Positions 28,259-37,964 of a stretch of 64,000 nucleotides of DNA are shown here, one piece after another. Under the pieces are notes generated by a model. The model made no database searches, was not told the origin of the DNA, and saw only the letters and a list, made by a program, of their open reading frames with translations. Source of the stretch: Lewinellaceae bacterium (GTDB taxonomy: Bacteria; Bacteroidota; Bacteroidia; Chitinophagales; Saprospiraceae); assembly GCA_020636105.1 (NCBI GenBank), contig JACJYL010000001.1:4486001-4550000 (forward strand), in the 5' to 3' direction. Position numbers and translations under genes: made by a program. Numbering within the stretch: position 1 is the stretch's first letter; each line of letters starts with the position of its first letter.

Positions 28259-28282
28259 TTAAGTAGTTCGCGAACTACTTAA
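28259..28282. repeat. Perfect 24-bp palindrome
   Basis: The left half TTAAGTAGTTCG is followed by its exact reverse complement CGAACTACTTAA with no loop. It lies 10 bp after the fibre gene stop. It could be a protein-binding site or part of transcript-end structure; the gap-free symmetry argues more for a dimer-bound site. Confidence 0.6.
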
Positions 28283-28312
28283 CTAAGATAATATTTAAAA
28301 CAACTTCAAAAT

Positions 28313-28356
28313 AAAAAAGGAGTTCCAATGTATCCATCGGAACTCCTTTTTTTGTC
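28313..28356. terminator. Bidirectional terminator between convergent genes
   Basis: Arms AAAAAAGGAGTTCC and GGAACTCCTTTTTT pair perfectly over 14 bp with a 12-nt loop and extend into a T-run. It serves module B (plus) and the RhlE gene (minus). Confidence 0.88.
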
Positions 28357-28382
28357 TTCTAAGTAGTCAAACGCATGGCGTG

Positions 28383-29672
28383 TTAACGCCCCTTTCGGGA
28401 ATTTGTCTGAAAACGTTTTCCTTGTGTATTATTTCCGCTTTTACGAGGATTTACGGTGCGTGTTTGCGGACTTCTTGGTGGTCTTGAAGACCTCGGAGGT
28501 CTTTGTGGCTGTGGTTTTGAAGGTTCTTCCGTTCCGTCATCCGGGAAAGGATGTTCGTCCACCACGGGTAAGGTCTGTTTGATCAATCGCTGTATATCAC
28601 GCAGGCAGATTTTCTCTTCTCCGCTGCAAAACGAGATGGCCACCCCACTGGCTTTGGCGCGTCCGGTCCGACCGATACGGTGAACGTAGGTTTCAGGGAC
28701 ATTCGGCAGGTCATAGTTGATGACCAGCGACAGTTCGTCCACATCGATCCCACGGGCAGCAATGTCGGTGGCGACCAAAACCGGGGTATGCCCGTTTTTG
28801 AAGTTGCCCAAAGCTTTTTGCCTTGCCCCCTGGGATTTATTGCCGTGGATGGCCACGGCTTCGATCTGCTGGGCTTTAAGCAATTTTACAATTTTATCGG
28901 CCCCGTGTTTGGTCCGTGAAAAGATCAGTGTCGAATCTACCGATTTTGTTTCCAGTAAATGGACGAGCAGCTTTGGTTTGTCTTTTTTGGCGACAAAATA
29001 GACGGCCTGTTCCACCAATTCGGCAGTAGGTTGTTCTGGTTTGACGCTCACCTTTTCGGGGTTGCCCAATATCTTGTGAGACAATTCCACAATCTCCGGC
29101 GGCATGGTGGCCGAGAAGAAAAGAGACTGTCGTTTTGGGGGCAAAAGCGCTATGAGCTTGCGAATGTCGTGGATGAAACCCATGTCAAGCATGTGGTCGG
29201 CCTCGTCAAGCACGGAATATTCAACGTCTTTTAACGAGATAAATCCCTGGTGGATCAAATCGAGCAAACGGCCGGGGGTAGCCACCAAAATATCAACGCC
29301 CTGGCGCAGGGTAGTGGTCTGTCCTCCTTGTTTCACACCGCCGAAAACAACGGCATTTTTGAGGCCTGTAAATCTTCCGTAAGCGGTAAAACTATCGGCA
29401 ATCTGAATGGCCAGTTCCCTGGTAGGCGTGACAATAAGGGCCTTGATTTTTCGAGGTCCGTTATGATTTTCCTTGTTGAGGTAAATATGCTGGAGGATCG
29501 GTACGGCAAAAGCTGCTGTTTTTCCTGTCCCTGTTTGTGCACAACCGAGTAAATCTCTTCCTTTAAGCAGGATTGGAATCGCTTGTTCCTGGATTGGTGT
29601 TGGTTGTGTGTAGCCTTCGGCTTTCAGGGCTTTTAGTATGGGATCTATTATCCCTAATTCTTTGAATGTCAT
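28383..29672 (-). CDS. rhlE: DEAD-box RNA helicase, RhlE-type
   Basis: 429 residues with a complete DEAD-box core: Q motif (YTQPTPIQEQAIP, residues 21-33), Walker A AQTGTGKT near 43-50, PTRELA, GG, TPGR, DEAD near 156, SAT, then the second RecA domain with LIFSRTKHGA, VATDIAARGIDVDEL and HRIGRTGR. The C-terminal 60 residues are a low-complexity basic tail rich in R, P and S (PQRPPRSSRPPRSPQTRT), as in RhlE proteins, probably for RNA contact. Role: ATP-dependent RNA unwinding in ribosome assembly and RNA decay. Its own promoter lies at 29697-29704. Confidence 0.93.
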   Translation of the reverse strand: MTFKELGIIDPILKALKAEGYTQPTPIQEQAIPILLKGRDLLGCAQTGTGKTAAFAVPILQHIYLNKENHNGPRKIKALIVTPTRELAIQIADSFTAYGRFTGLKNAVVFGGVKQGGQTTTLRQGVDILVATPGRLLDLIHQGFISLKDVEYSVLDEADHMLDMGFIHDIRKLIALLPPKRQSLFFSATMPPEIVELSHKILGNPEKVSVKPEQPTAELVEQAVYFVAKKDKPKLLVHLLETKSVDSTLIFSRTKHGADKIVKLLKAQQIEAVAIHGNKSQGARQKALGNFKNGHTPVLVATDIAARGIDVDELSLVINYDLPNVPETYVHRIGRTGRAKASGVAISFCSGEEKICLRDIQRLIKQTLPVVDEHPFPDDGTEEPSKPQPQRPPRSSRPPRSPQTRTVNPRKSGNNTQGKRFQTNSRKGR

Positions 29673-29696
29673 TTAATTAAAATAAGTAAAAGAAGG

Positions 29697-29704
29697 CAAA
29701 GGTA
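29697..29704 (-). promoter_or_regulatory. -7 element for the RhlE gene
   Basis: TACCTTTG on the minus strand, a perfect TAnnTTTG match, 25 bp before the ATG. No TTTG at the ideal upstream spacing was found. Confidence 0.55.
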
Positions 29705-29885
29705 GTCTATTTATCGGCAAATGCATCTTTGTGGCTCCATTTCCTTCCTTTTAAATTTTTAGATCAGCGCTGGCCTGGCTCAAAGTCATACCGTCGCGGA
29801 TGCCTCCCGTGGCCGGTTAATAAAAGCCTTAAAACAATAGAATAGGGCATTTTAAGGGTTGTTGTTTTCTCAATAGGTATTCTCA

Positions 29886-30800
29886 TCACGGCATATGCTC
29901 TCCCCTCGACGCAATAAAAATCCTGAACCATTGCTCCAGGCTCAGCTCAATATCAAGGGCCGCCACCGCAGAACGGATATGGTTGATTTTCCCCGTACCG
30001 GTGATGGGCAGCATGGTGACCGGATGCTTGTAAAGCCAGGCGTAGATGATCTTATCCACCGAATCGACGTTTAATTCTTCCTGAATCTCCCTGAGTTCTC
30101 TAAGTGTCCTCCTTCCTTTGTCGTCGGACGGGTGTAACAATAATTCGCCTCCGGCCAATGGCGACCAGGCCATGGGTTTGATGCCTTTCCTCAAAAAGAA
30201 CTCGATGTTGTCGTTCTCGAAATGCTCCAGGCAATAGGGAGAAATCTCCACCTGGTTGGTGACAAGCGGTTCATCGGTAAAGGCATTGAGCGTCTCGAAC
30301 TGCTGGATATTGAAATTGGACACCCCAAAATGCAATACTTTTCCACGCTCTTTTAAATGCCTGAAGGCCCTGGCCGCTTCTTCCGGGTTGAAAAACGGTG
30401 ACGGGCGATGCAGCAGCAGCAGGTCAATGTAGTCCGTTCCCAGGTTTTTCAGGGATTGCTCCACCGATGCGACAATGTATTCGTAACTGTAATCGTAGTG
30501 GCCTACCGTACGTTCCGGATATTTGTCTGACATCATTTTGATGCCGCATTTGGTGATGATTTCGATCTCCTTGCGCAGCGATTTTTTCAATCGTAGGGCC
30601 TGGCCGAACAAATGCTCACATTGGTAGTTGCCGTAAATGTCAGCCGTGTCGTAAGAGGTGATGCCCAGCTCAAAGGTTTGTTCCGTCAGCTCCAATAATT
30701 CGAGGGCGGTGAAATTCCATTCAACGATCCTCCAGTGGCCATGGACCAGACGGGAAAGCCCGAAATCTTTTGTAAGGCTAATTTTTTCCATTGCTTTCAT
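29886..30800 (-). CDS. Aldo/keto reductase, YdhF-like
   Basis: 304 residues, full-length for the family. A (beta/alpha)8 NADPH-dependent reductase. Landmarks: VHGHWRIVEWN near the N-terminus, catalytic-loop ITSYDTADIYGNYQ (Asp and Tyr), KCGIK with the Lys, LLLLHRPSPF with the His, then GVSNFN and VTNQVEISPY. Acts on aldehydes, ketones or sugars; substrate not predictable. Two starts are possible: 30800 (MKAMEKISL) or 30791 (MEKISL). The gene begins 71 bp downstream of the GH47 gene on the same strand and may be co-transcribed with it. Confidence 0.88.
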   Translation of the reverse strand: MKAMEKISLTKDFGLSRLVHGHWRIVEWNFTALELLELTEQTFELGITSYDTADIYGNYQCEHLFGQALRLKKSLRKEIEIITKCGIKMMSDKYPERTVGHYDYSYEYIVASVEQSLKNLGTDYIDLLLLHRPSPFFNPEEAARAFRHLKERGKVLHFGVSNFNIQQFETLNAFTDEPLVTNQVEISPYCLEHFENDNIEFFLRKGIKPMAWSPLAGGELLLHPSDDKGRRTLRELREIQEELNVDSVDKIIYAWLYKHPVTMLPITGTGKINHIRSAVAALDIELSLEQWFRIFIASRGEHMP

Positions 30801-30871
30801 TTTTACTTGCCATTAATACTAAACCAAAAAGATCGCAGCATTCAGGAGCTTGATATTTCCTCTGAAAATCT

Positions 30872-32296
30872 TTAAAAACCCAACCGTTTTTTTGCTTCAT
30901 CATGGTCAAAAGTACTCCTTCTAAATGGATGCGCTTCTGTATTAAAGAGGTGATCATTGAAATTAAATCCACCCTGATGGTGTGAAAAGGTAAGATATAA
31001 ATACTTCAAGGTCTCGGCAAAGAAGAAAGTCGGCATGTAGTCTTTTTGCTCCATGGTCTCAACGTTTTCGATGGAAGTGAAGGCTATTTCTGTCCGGCAA
31101 TGTTCCTTGATATCTGACCAAAATTGTTTGTTCATTTGCAGATAGGTGCCGTCGTCCGTGAAGTGATACAGGTAGTAAGCCGATTCCACAATCTCCGGGT
31201 TGAGGTCGTAAGCCGGGTAGTTGGTAGTATCTTTTTTATAATCGTAAACCATAGGTTCCAATCCGTATTTATTCCACAGCCAGTACCAGGTGGCCTGGAA
31301 ACTTTTGGCGCGTTCCATATCCCCGGACAGCGCCATCAGTGCCGGAAAAAAGGCATCGTATAGGGTTACCACTGAACTTATCTGTTCCCCGGTGTGCATA
31401 TCCACACGACCGTACCATAACCTGTTTTCATACATTTCGCTGTTGTAATGATGGACGACATCTATGCTTTCATCCCATACCTGCTTCAATTCCGGGTCGC
31501 CAAACATCAGATAACTCTTGTAAAGGTACTCGTAGTAGGAATCAACCCCGGCACAGATATGGCTGCTGATGGAAACCCATTCGCCCGTATTGACATCAAT
31601 GACATCCCCGATCAGACCAATATCGGAACGTCTTTCAAAAATGGCGAGGGTAGCTTTTTTCCCGGCCTGGTAATATTTTGGATCTTTGGTATAATAACTC
31701 AGAATGCCCATTTCAAAAGTGTAGGTTCCCGCTTCCGCAACATTGACGGTATCCCCTCGGGCCACACCTGTTTTTAGGTTGACCCAATATTTGGGAATAC
31801 CCGTTTGGGTGTCAAAAGCAGGAAGCATCCTGTCGGCGAAATCGACAGCCTTTTCCAGTACTTTTGGATTGCCGGATAATTCATACATGGACAATAATCC
31901 TCCGAGGATTCTGATGTTTACCTCAAATATCTTGGCATCGATATTTTTATCAAAATTCAGGGAGTCGACCACGTATTGTTCGATCTCCTGGGCTTGCTGT
32001 TTAAGCCCCATCAAAAATAAGGTGCTATAGGCATCGATGGGAGAGATGTATAAGGGTTCTTCGTACCAGTCGGTATGAGATTTGGAAAGAGGGGCCAGGG
32101 CATCGTGCCCCCAGGCATATTTTTTATAGGCTTGCCAGGACCTGAGGGTTTCGTCCACTACTTCCCGGGCGAGCGCGTCAGCCTCTGTGGAATCAATGGC
32201 TGCCCGATGATCAATGTCCGAAGGTGCTTTTTTTTGATTGTTTTGGCAGGAAAATAAAAGGCTGCCACAAAGCAGGATGAATATTGTTTTTTTCAT
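30872..32296 (-). CDS. GH47-like alpha-mannosidase lipoprotein
   Basis: About 474 residues from MKKTIFILLCGSLLFSC, a lipobox ending FSC at residue 17, so anchored to a membrane outside the cytoplasm. Matches class I alpha-1,2-mannosidases (GH47): YAWGHDALAPLS, SPIDAYSTLFLMGL, FEVNIRILGGLLSMYEL, and ICAGVDSYYEYLYKSYLMF correspond to the family landmarks. Members cut alpha-mannose links and need Ca2+. GH47 is best known from eukaryotic ER/Golgi processing, with fewer bacterial members. Start chosen at 32296 rather than 32320 because it gives a standard lipoprotein signal. The AKR gene follows. Confidence 0.85.
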   Translation of the reverse strand: MKKTIFILLCGSLLFSCQNNQKKAPSDIDHRAAIDSTEADALAREVVDETLRSWQAYKKYAWGHDALAPLSKSHTDWYEEPLYISPIDAYSTLFLMGLKQQAQEIEQYVVDSLNFDKNIDAKIFEVNIRILGGLLSMYELSGNPKVLEKAVDFADRMLPAFDTQTGIPKYWVNLKTGVARGDTVNVAEAGTYTFEMGILSYYTKDPKYYQAGKKATLAIFERRSDIGLIGDVIDVNTGEWVSISSHICAGVDSYYEYLYKSYLMFGDPELKQVWDESIDVVHHYNSEMYENRLWYGRVDMHTGEQISSVVTLYDAFFPALMALSGDMERAKSFQATWYWLWNKYGLEPMVYDYKKDTTNYPAYDLNPEIVESAYYLYHFTDDGTYLQMNKQFWSDIKEHCRTEIAFTSIENVETMEQKDYMPTFFFAETLKYLYLTFSHHQGGFNFNDHLFNTEAHPFRRSTFDHDEAKKRLGF

Positions 32297-32456
32297 AATA
32301 ATCTTTATACCGGGTACCAATCAAGATAACGGTTGTTTGGGTATAAAGATAAGAAATATTTTCCGCCAAAGAAAATTTTATGGGACAGCATAACGGGGCA
32401 TCAATCCATAAGATTGAAACGGAGTCACGTAAAATCAACGGCTGAAATTTTCGCTA

Positions 32457-32642
32457 CTATTTTTCCTTATCCGCTGCTTTGGTCAAGGCTTCGATCTCAT
32501 CCTGAACAGCTTCCGCCTCCGCATATTTTTTATAGCTTTCTGCCCGACTGGAAGACGCTAAGGCCCGAGCCTCGTCCAACAGTTTTCTATATTTCTCCTG
32601 GAGTTTTTCGACTTCTGTTTTCTTTTTAAATAATCCGAACAT
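32457..32642 (-). CDS. Lacal_2735-family small coiled-coil protein
   Basis: 61 residues: MFGLFKKKTEVEKLQEKYRK then a long charged helix (EARALASSSRAESYKKYAE, DEIEALTK). The MFGLFKKK start and length match the Lacal_2735/DUF6435 family found across Bacteroidota. The protein is probably an all-helical cytoplasmic polypeptide; its function is not known. Confidence 0.8.
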   Translation of the reverse strand: MFGLFKKKTEVEKLQEKYRKLLDEARALASSSRAESYKKYAEAEAVQDEIEALTKAADKEK

Positions 32643-32792
32643 AGGTTTTGATTTTGTGATAATTAAAGCTGCATGAACATTCGGAAATAAGAACAGCCGG
32701 GTGCCTTTTTTGTTTTTGGGAAATAGAGAAATGTAAAAGCAGGATGATTTTTTTCACTTCTTGATCCTTTTCGCGCCCTTTTATTCCTTTAT

Positions 32793-32924
32793 ACTACTTT
32801 GTCACTTTAAAAACGCAGCAACACATTCCGTACCTCACTTGCAGCAGGCAGGTACGAAATATAATGATCAATTTGAGGGCTGATTTTCTTTAAACAATTG
32901 ACATGCAAAAAGTGAAAAAGTAGT
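32793..32924. repeat. 16-bp inverted repeat enclosing 100 bp
   Basis: ACTACTTTGTCACTTT at 32793-32808 and AAAGTGAAAAAGTAGT at 32909-32924 are complementary at 15 of 16 positions, and a shorter inverted pair lies inside. It looks like a small mobile or structured element; no protein is encoded. Confidence 0.55.
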
Positions 32925-33058
32925 CCTAAGTACCTGGACAAAATATTCTATAAAATTTTCGCGAGTGATTTCCTTTAAGGCCAGGGCGTGGTTTTGCCAT
33001 GTTCCCGCACCACCTGTGGTGGCCATTTGGAGTAACATAACTGTAGGTAAATGGCAGT

Positions 33059-33093
33059 AAAAAAAAGAGCGGAGACCTGTTTAGCCTCCGCTC
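33059..33093 (-). terminator. Terminator of the giant T9SS gene
   Basis: Stem GAGCGGAG/CTCCGCTC (33067-33074 and 33086-33093), read on the minus strand, followed by T8. It lies 68 bp past the stop codon of the 1506-residue protein. Confidence 0.85.
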
Positions 33094-33160
33094 CATCATC
33101 AGATCCTACGAGTAACAAAACAAAAATCTATTCGTCTGATCCTTTATTAATGAAAGATGT

Positions 33161-36100
33161 CTATTGCTCAATGACAATTTTTCTCACTCCATTCCGGGCT
33201 CCGTTCTGAAGGTGTACCAGGTAAATGCCTGGCATCAGATCGATAGCTCTTTTGAACTGGTGATGTCCTGATGCGAGGTACTCGTCGGCAAGCATCATGA
33301 CTTCTTTTCCGGCGAGGTCAATGATGTTGCAACGGACATTGCCACCCTGTTCATTGTAAAAATCGATCAGCAGGTGATCCCTGGCAGGAACGGGCGTTAC
33401 CCTGAAATCAGGCCAATCTCCTGCAAGTTCATCTATATCGGTTACAATGGTGACTTCTGCATCGGCGCTTGCGGGAGCTTCCTCTTTATTGCCTACACTG
33501 TCGATGGCCACGCTGTAGAATTTATAACTGCCGCCATAACTACCGGTGAAGAAGAATTCCTCTGCTTCTTCTATACTGTAGAGCAGGTACTCTCCGTCGT
33601 TTTCGGAAACATAGACCTCGTAATACCGAATGCCTGCACCGTCATCGGTGCCTTGCATGGTAATCAGCAAAGTGGTATCGGTGGACACCGGAGTATCGAT
33701 GACCAGGGCACTCGATGGAGCTTCCAGATCGAAAGTATTCAGGAAGTTATTGGTGACGATAGGTGCATTGGCATCGAAGAAAATAGAGGCCTGGTTTTCC
33801 ACCACATCCTCGTGCTGTATGTTGTCGAGCAACCCGACAGTGAACGTCACAAAACCTTCCCCTTCCGGTGACGTGATGTTAGGAGGCAGGAATCCTCCAA
33901 AAGCATCTTCCACCAGGTCCATTGTTTCAGGATCGAGGGTGATGAAATGGAAAGTGAGCAGTCTTGTTGCTTTGTCCAGTTGGCCTTCAATCCGTACGAT
34001 GGCTTCTTTTTCCGGCCGCAGATCCACCTCCAGACCGAATTCATGAATGCCCGGGTTGATGAAATATACGGAATCACCAAATCCTACGGAACCAAAAGCA
34101 AAGTTGTACAGGTCGTACCATTCGCTGGCCAGCGTATCTGCTACCCACACTTCCTGGGCAGGAGCAGAGGCGGTGGCCATGTTTTCAAAACTGATCTGGT
34201 AACTCATCTGCCGGGTTTCGGCAATATAATTGGCTTCGCCAAATCCCTGCGGACCATATTTTTCGTTGGGGTCGAATGAGTTGACCGCTTCGATCCTTTT
34301 GCTTTTGACATTCGGATCGCCAAAGGCTTTTTTACAATCGTTCAGCTGATTGGCATACAGTGGCATATTGGCGAAAAGCGTCCACATGGCCTTCGTAATC
34401 GCTCCAACTCCCGATAAATTGATCCCGCAATCCAGCAAAATGGTGGACCAGGTAAAGGTCTGGCTCCAGAAAGTCGGTTTTGTTTTAGGACGATAATCAT
34501 CATGTACTCCAAACATCTGGGAACCGATGGCAGTAATACAACCTACCACAGGAATCACGCCCGCAGTCACCTGGATAAACCCTTCGGTGAAAACAGAGAT
34601 CATACAATCACTTAAAGGAGTGCTGAAAGGAGATTGAAAATAAGGCGTTCCGTTCCAAACGTACAATTCGTATTTTACCGGACTTTTGATTCTCAACCGG
34701 ACGCTATTGGAATAATTCGCAGGAATGTGGGGAATGATCAGCGGATAAACCCGCATGGATTTGTTCTCGCCCAAAAATTCATCCATAGGCACTTCCAGGC
34801 CAATAGAATCGATCCCCGCATACCCGTTTTCAATGATGTATTCCGGCATGCCAATATCAAAATCCAGAAAGACCATTTCTATATCCTGGACATCGGAAAT
34901 AGCGATCCATATAGGCACGGCGTAAGCATCCACGTTGGAGGAATTGCCGTAACTGATGGTAAAATTGGTCCATTTGTTAATCAAAACCCTTCCCGGACCG
35001 GCTAATTCTACCCAGGGCTGACTTTTCTCACCCACCACAATTTCAAAAGCATTTGCAAGTTCAAAAGTAGTCGAGCCATTATCGACCACCAGTGTGTACA
35101 CCCCAAGGGGTTGATCAAGTAAATCAAATTCAACCGAAATGACATTGGCTCCTGCCTCTGAATTTCTTATAGAAACGATATCGGGTACGCCGGATTTGCG
35201 TAGGATAAAGTCATACTCAGGAGATAAATTGCCCCCATAAACCAGGGTCGTCACACCAGCGGTATTTCCTCCTATTACCGGCCATATCTTTTCAATACCC
35301 TCGATAGACACTTCTTCGCAGGTCAGTCCGATATTTTCATTAGCGGAAACGGTCATGCAAACCTGGTAATTGCCGGGTGTTGTATAGACGTGAGTAGGGT
35401 TTACCTGGTCGGAGGTATTACCGTCGCCAAAATCCCATTCGAACGCTTCCCCTCCTTCGGCAAGCTGGCTGAAGAAAAATTCAGATACGTTTTGCACATA
35501 GGAGAATTTAGCATTAGGGTCGGCTATATTACTTGGAGACAGAAGCTCCTTATACATTAAAAATCCATTGTTTCTGTGGCCGGAGATATCACATACCTGG
35601 CCCTCTGCGGAAATAGCGTTGAAATTATAATAAGCAGCCAGCCCTTCTTCGTCGCCGGTAAGCGTCATATACTTCATCGTTTTTATTTCCTCTGCACTAC
35701 GGGCGGTATTCCAAAAACGCAGTTCATCTACACTGCCATTGAATCCCTCGCTGATATAAGTATCATTATAGGCTCCGAGGTGCCATTGCGCTTCCGACAG
35801 GCTGATGTTGCCGGAGGTTGTTTCGGCAGCGACAATTTCTCCGTTGAGGTATAGTTTGAAATTGTCAACGGAACCGTCATTGATGTAGGTAATGGCCAGG
35901 TGGTTCCAGTAGCCGTCTTTCATGTTTTTATCACCCCATAAGGAATATTGCCCGGTTTCGGTATTTATCACGCAAACGGGTTGTCGGCCATAATGATCCC
36001 ATGTCCTCAATTGAAAGCTACCGTAATCCCCAAAAGCGTATTGGTTGTCATATTTTAGGAGTATATGCTTCTTCAAACCGGAACCGACTTCGGGTTTTAC

Positions 36101-37681
36101 CCATAATTCGATGGTCATCGCTGAAGTGAAATGGAGAGATGAACTGCTGGCAATACCCATATTGTCAAACTGCGAGGTGCCGGATCCGTCTCCGGGGTTG
36201 GTAATGACTTCGAGGTTGAGCACATTGTTGGAGGTGCCGGTTTCAAAATAATCAGGATTTATCCTTCGGTACATGATGTCCTTATCCGTAAATACTCCGG
36301 TGGAGAGCCAGAAGCCCCCTCCTTTATAAACTATATGAACAAGACCGTTGCCGTCAAATGCCAGGCGCGGAGTCTCACTGTTCTTGTAACCCCAGTTTCC
36401 GGTAAACAGTAACCCGTTATCTTCGTTCCCGGAAGTAAACACACCGTAAACACCTCCATTGGCGATTAAGTGAACCCTTTCACCATCGGGATCCATGACC
36501 AGTTGAGACCACCAGGAACCATCAATATCGTAAGCCCCGGCGGGCGTAATACGCTTGGGTTCCGAGAAGGATTGCCCTCCGTTTGAAGATTTACACAGGT
36601 AGGTTGCTGATTGGGGCGTGGTGAACGTAACATACACATAATTCCCTTTTCCGGCGATGGTTTCCTGTCCGCTTTGCATGGATGTGATGGTGCCGGAGAT
36701 CTGCATGGCGTCCCCGAAAGTGTTACCGCCATCCAGGGAGGTGCGAACAAATACGGTTTGCACATCCGCTTCGTTCAATCCATTCCAGGTGACCCAGACT
36801 TTGTTGCCATCTACCGCTATTTTTGGCGCATAATTGTAATCCTGAAGAGCGTAGGTATGATGATTGATTCCGTCTGCACGGGGAGTGGAGATGATGGCGT
36901 CCTGAAAAGTCACACCACCATCATTGGAATACAATACATGGGTAATGTAATTGTAGGATTGCCACGGCGCTGTTGATTCATTGTATAAAATGTAGCAATT
37001 ATTTCCGGTGGATTGAAAATCTGAAATGTTGGTAATATTACCGTTTGGATCTGTTAAGGGTACACTTTGTGAGAATGCAGCACCATTATTTGTTGACCTC
37101 AATACAATTAGCTTTTCCTCATTGGCGTAGTTGATACTTTGCATAAAAGCGATCTGGAAATTGGATCCCGTTCCGCTGATCATTACGTTTTTTATAATGT
37201 AATAAGAAGCAGAAGTATACAGTTCCCGCACGGGTTCAAAAGTAGCCCCGCCGTCTGTTGATCGAAAATAGTTAACCACTCCGTGCCATCCGCCTTCGTC
37301 GAGTTTGTTGCTGATGGCAATGTGGACAAAGTTTCCGGAGGCCAGTAACATTTGATGACTTATCTGATAGGAAGTATAGTCTATGTCATCATCTTCGTAT
37401 AATAATCGTTTGGGTTCCCAGGTGAGGCCGTTGTCAATGGATCGGCGGTAATAAAGTTGTTCCATGCCGCCTGCAACGGTAGTGATCCAGGTGACGTGGA
37501 TGGTATTACCGGTAACGGCAATTTCCGGGTCAATATCATTAAAGCCGGTCTGAAATTCAGGGGTATCTTCTGATAAATTGTGAATCCAGCTGGACACTTC
37601 CGGATTGGTGGCCACCAGGGTAAACTGGAAAAGGAAAAAGATACAAAATGCACACAGTGATCTGTTGAACTTGTTACTCAT
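33161..37681 (-). CDS. Giant secreted T9SS protein: sialidase-like, LamG, PKD
   Basis: 1506 residues, signal peptide ending near LVATN. Residues 30-480 carry sialidase/BNR-type repeats (YYRRSIDNGLTWEPKRLL, YFRSTDGGATFEP, RSTNNGAAFSQ, YSNDGGVTFQDA), a six-bladed propeller pattern. Residues 515-665 form a LamG/concanavalin-like domain (MTIELWVKPE, FNGSVDELRFWNTARSAEE). A PKD domain follows near 745-790 (FEWDFGDGNTS, PGNYQVCM), then an IPT/TIG-like region. A DUF7619-type block begins near 1135 (NSFDPNEKYGPQG, ENQASIFFDANAPIVTN). It ends in a T9SS type A sorting domain (FRVTPVPARDHLLIDF, PGIYLVHLQNG). No sialidase catalytic set is evident, so a binding or scaffold role is likelier. Single-gene unit with its own terminator. 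Confidence 0.85.
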   Translation of the reverse strand: MSNKFNRSLCAFCIFFLFQFTLVATNPEVSSWIHNLSEDTPEFQTGFNDIDPEIAVTGNTIHVTWITTVAGGMEQLYYRRSIDNGLTWEPKRLLYEDDDIDYTSYQISHQMLLASGNFVHIAISNKLDEGGWHGVVNYFRSTDGGATFEPVRELYTSASYYIIKNVMISGTGSNFQIAFMQSINYANEEKLIVLRSTNNGAAFSQSVPLTDPNGNITNISDFQSTGNNCYILYNESTAPWQSYNYITHVLYSNDGGVTFQDAIISTPRADGINHHTYALQDYNYAPKIAVDGNKVWVTWNGLNEADVQTVFVRTSLDGGNTFGDAMQISGTITSMQSGQETIAGKGNYVYVTFTTPQSATYLCKSSNGGQSFSEPKRITPAGAYDIDGSWWSQLVMDPDGERVHLIANGGVYGVFTSGNEDNGLLFTGNWGYKNSETPRLAFDGNGLVHIVYKGGGFWLSTGVFTDKDIMYRRINPDYFETGTSNNVLNLEVITNPGDGSGTSQFDNMGIASSSSLHFTSAMTIELWVKPEVGSGLKKHILLKYDNQYAFGDYGSFQLRTWDHYGRQPVCVINTETGQYSLWGDKNMKDGYWNHLAITYINDGSVDNFKLYLNGEIVAAETTSGNISLSEAQWHLGAYNDTYISEGFNGSVDELRFWNTARSAEEIKTMKYMTLTGDEEGLAAYYNFNAISAEGQVCDISGHRNNGFLMYKELLSPSNIADPNAKFSYVQNVSEFFFSQLAEGGEAFEWDFGDGNTSDQVNPTHVYTTPGNYQVCMTVSANENIGLTCEEVSIEGIEKIWPVIGGNTAGVTTLVYGGNLSPEYDFILRKSGVPDIVSIRNSEAGANVISVEFDLLDQPLGVYTLVVDNGSTTFELANAFEIVVGEKSQPWVELAGPGRVLINKWTNFTISYGNSSNVDAYAVPIWIAISDVQDIEMVFLDFDIGMPEYIIENGYAGIDSIGLEVPMDEFLGENKSMRVYPLIIPHIPANYSNSVRLRIKSPVKYELYVWNGTPYFQSPFSTPLSDCMISVFTEGFIQVTAGVIPVVGCITAIGSQMFGVHDDYRPKTKPTFWSQTFTWSTILLDCGINLSGVGAITKAMWTLFANMPLYANQLNDCKKAFGDPNVKSKRIEAVNSFDPNEKYGPQGFGEANYIAETRQMSYQISFENMATASAPAQEVWVADTLASEWYDLYNFAFGSVGFGDSVYFINPGIHEFGLEVDLRPEKEAIVRIEGQLDKATRLLTFHFITLDPETMDLVEDAFGGFLPPNITSPEGEGFVTFTVGLLDNIQHEDVVENQASIFFDANAPIVTNNFLNTFDLEAPSSALVIDTPVSTDTTLLITMQGTDDGAGIRYYEVYVSENDGEYLLYSIEEAEEFFFTGSYGGSYKFYSVAIDSVGNKEEAPASADAEVTIVTDIDELAGDWPDFRVTPVPARDHLLIDFYNEQGGNVRCNIIDLAGKEVMMLADEYLASGHHQFKRAIDLMPGIYLVHLQNGARNGVRKIVIEQ

Positions 37682-37964
37682 AGTTATTCATTTTAATGCG
37701 AAAAAAAACCTGAGTATAGAACTGTAGATCAATGGTGCTCAAATGAATAAAGCCCTCCCGGAAAATAACTCAATTCATGCAGAAAGGCAGGTGTAGGATT
37801 GATGTAAAATACGGTATTATTGTCCTTTACCCAGGAAGCAATATAGGGCCAATGTAAATCCGGGCGGGATCACATAGAATGATTTTTATCATATAAAAGA
37901 AGTGATTTATGACAGGGTTTCTTTAAATCAAAAAAATGTGGAACCGGCTCGTTCCTCGCAAACT

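Larger units (their letters stand above)
32643..33160. other. Intergenic region with inverted repeat and terminator
   Basis: No coding frame is visible. It holds the long inverted repeat at 32793-32924 and the terminator at 33059-33093. A 7-bp inverted pair CGTACCT/AGGTACG around 32829-32857 is nested inside the larger repeat. Confidence 0.6.
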
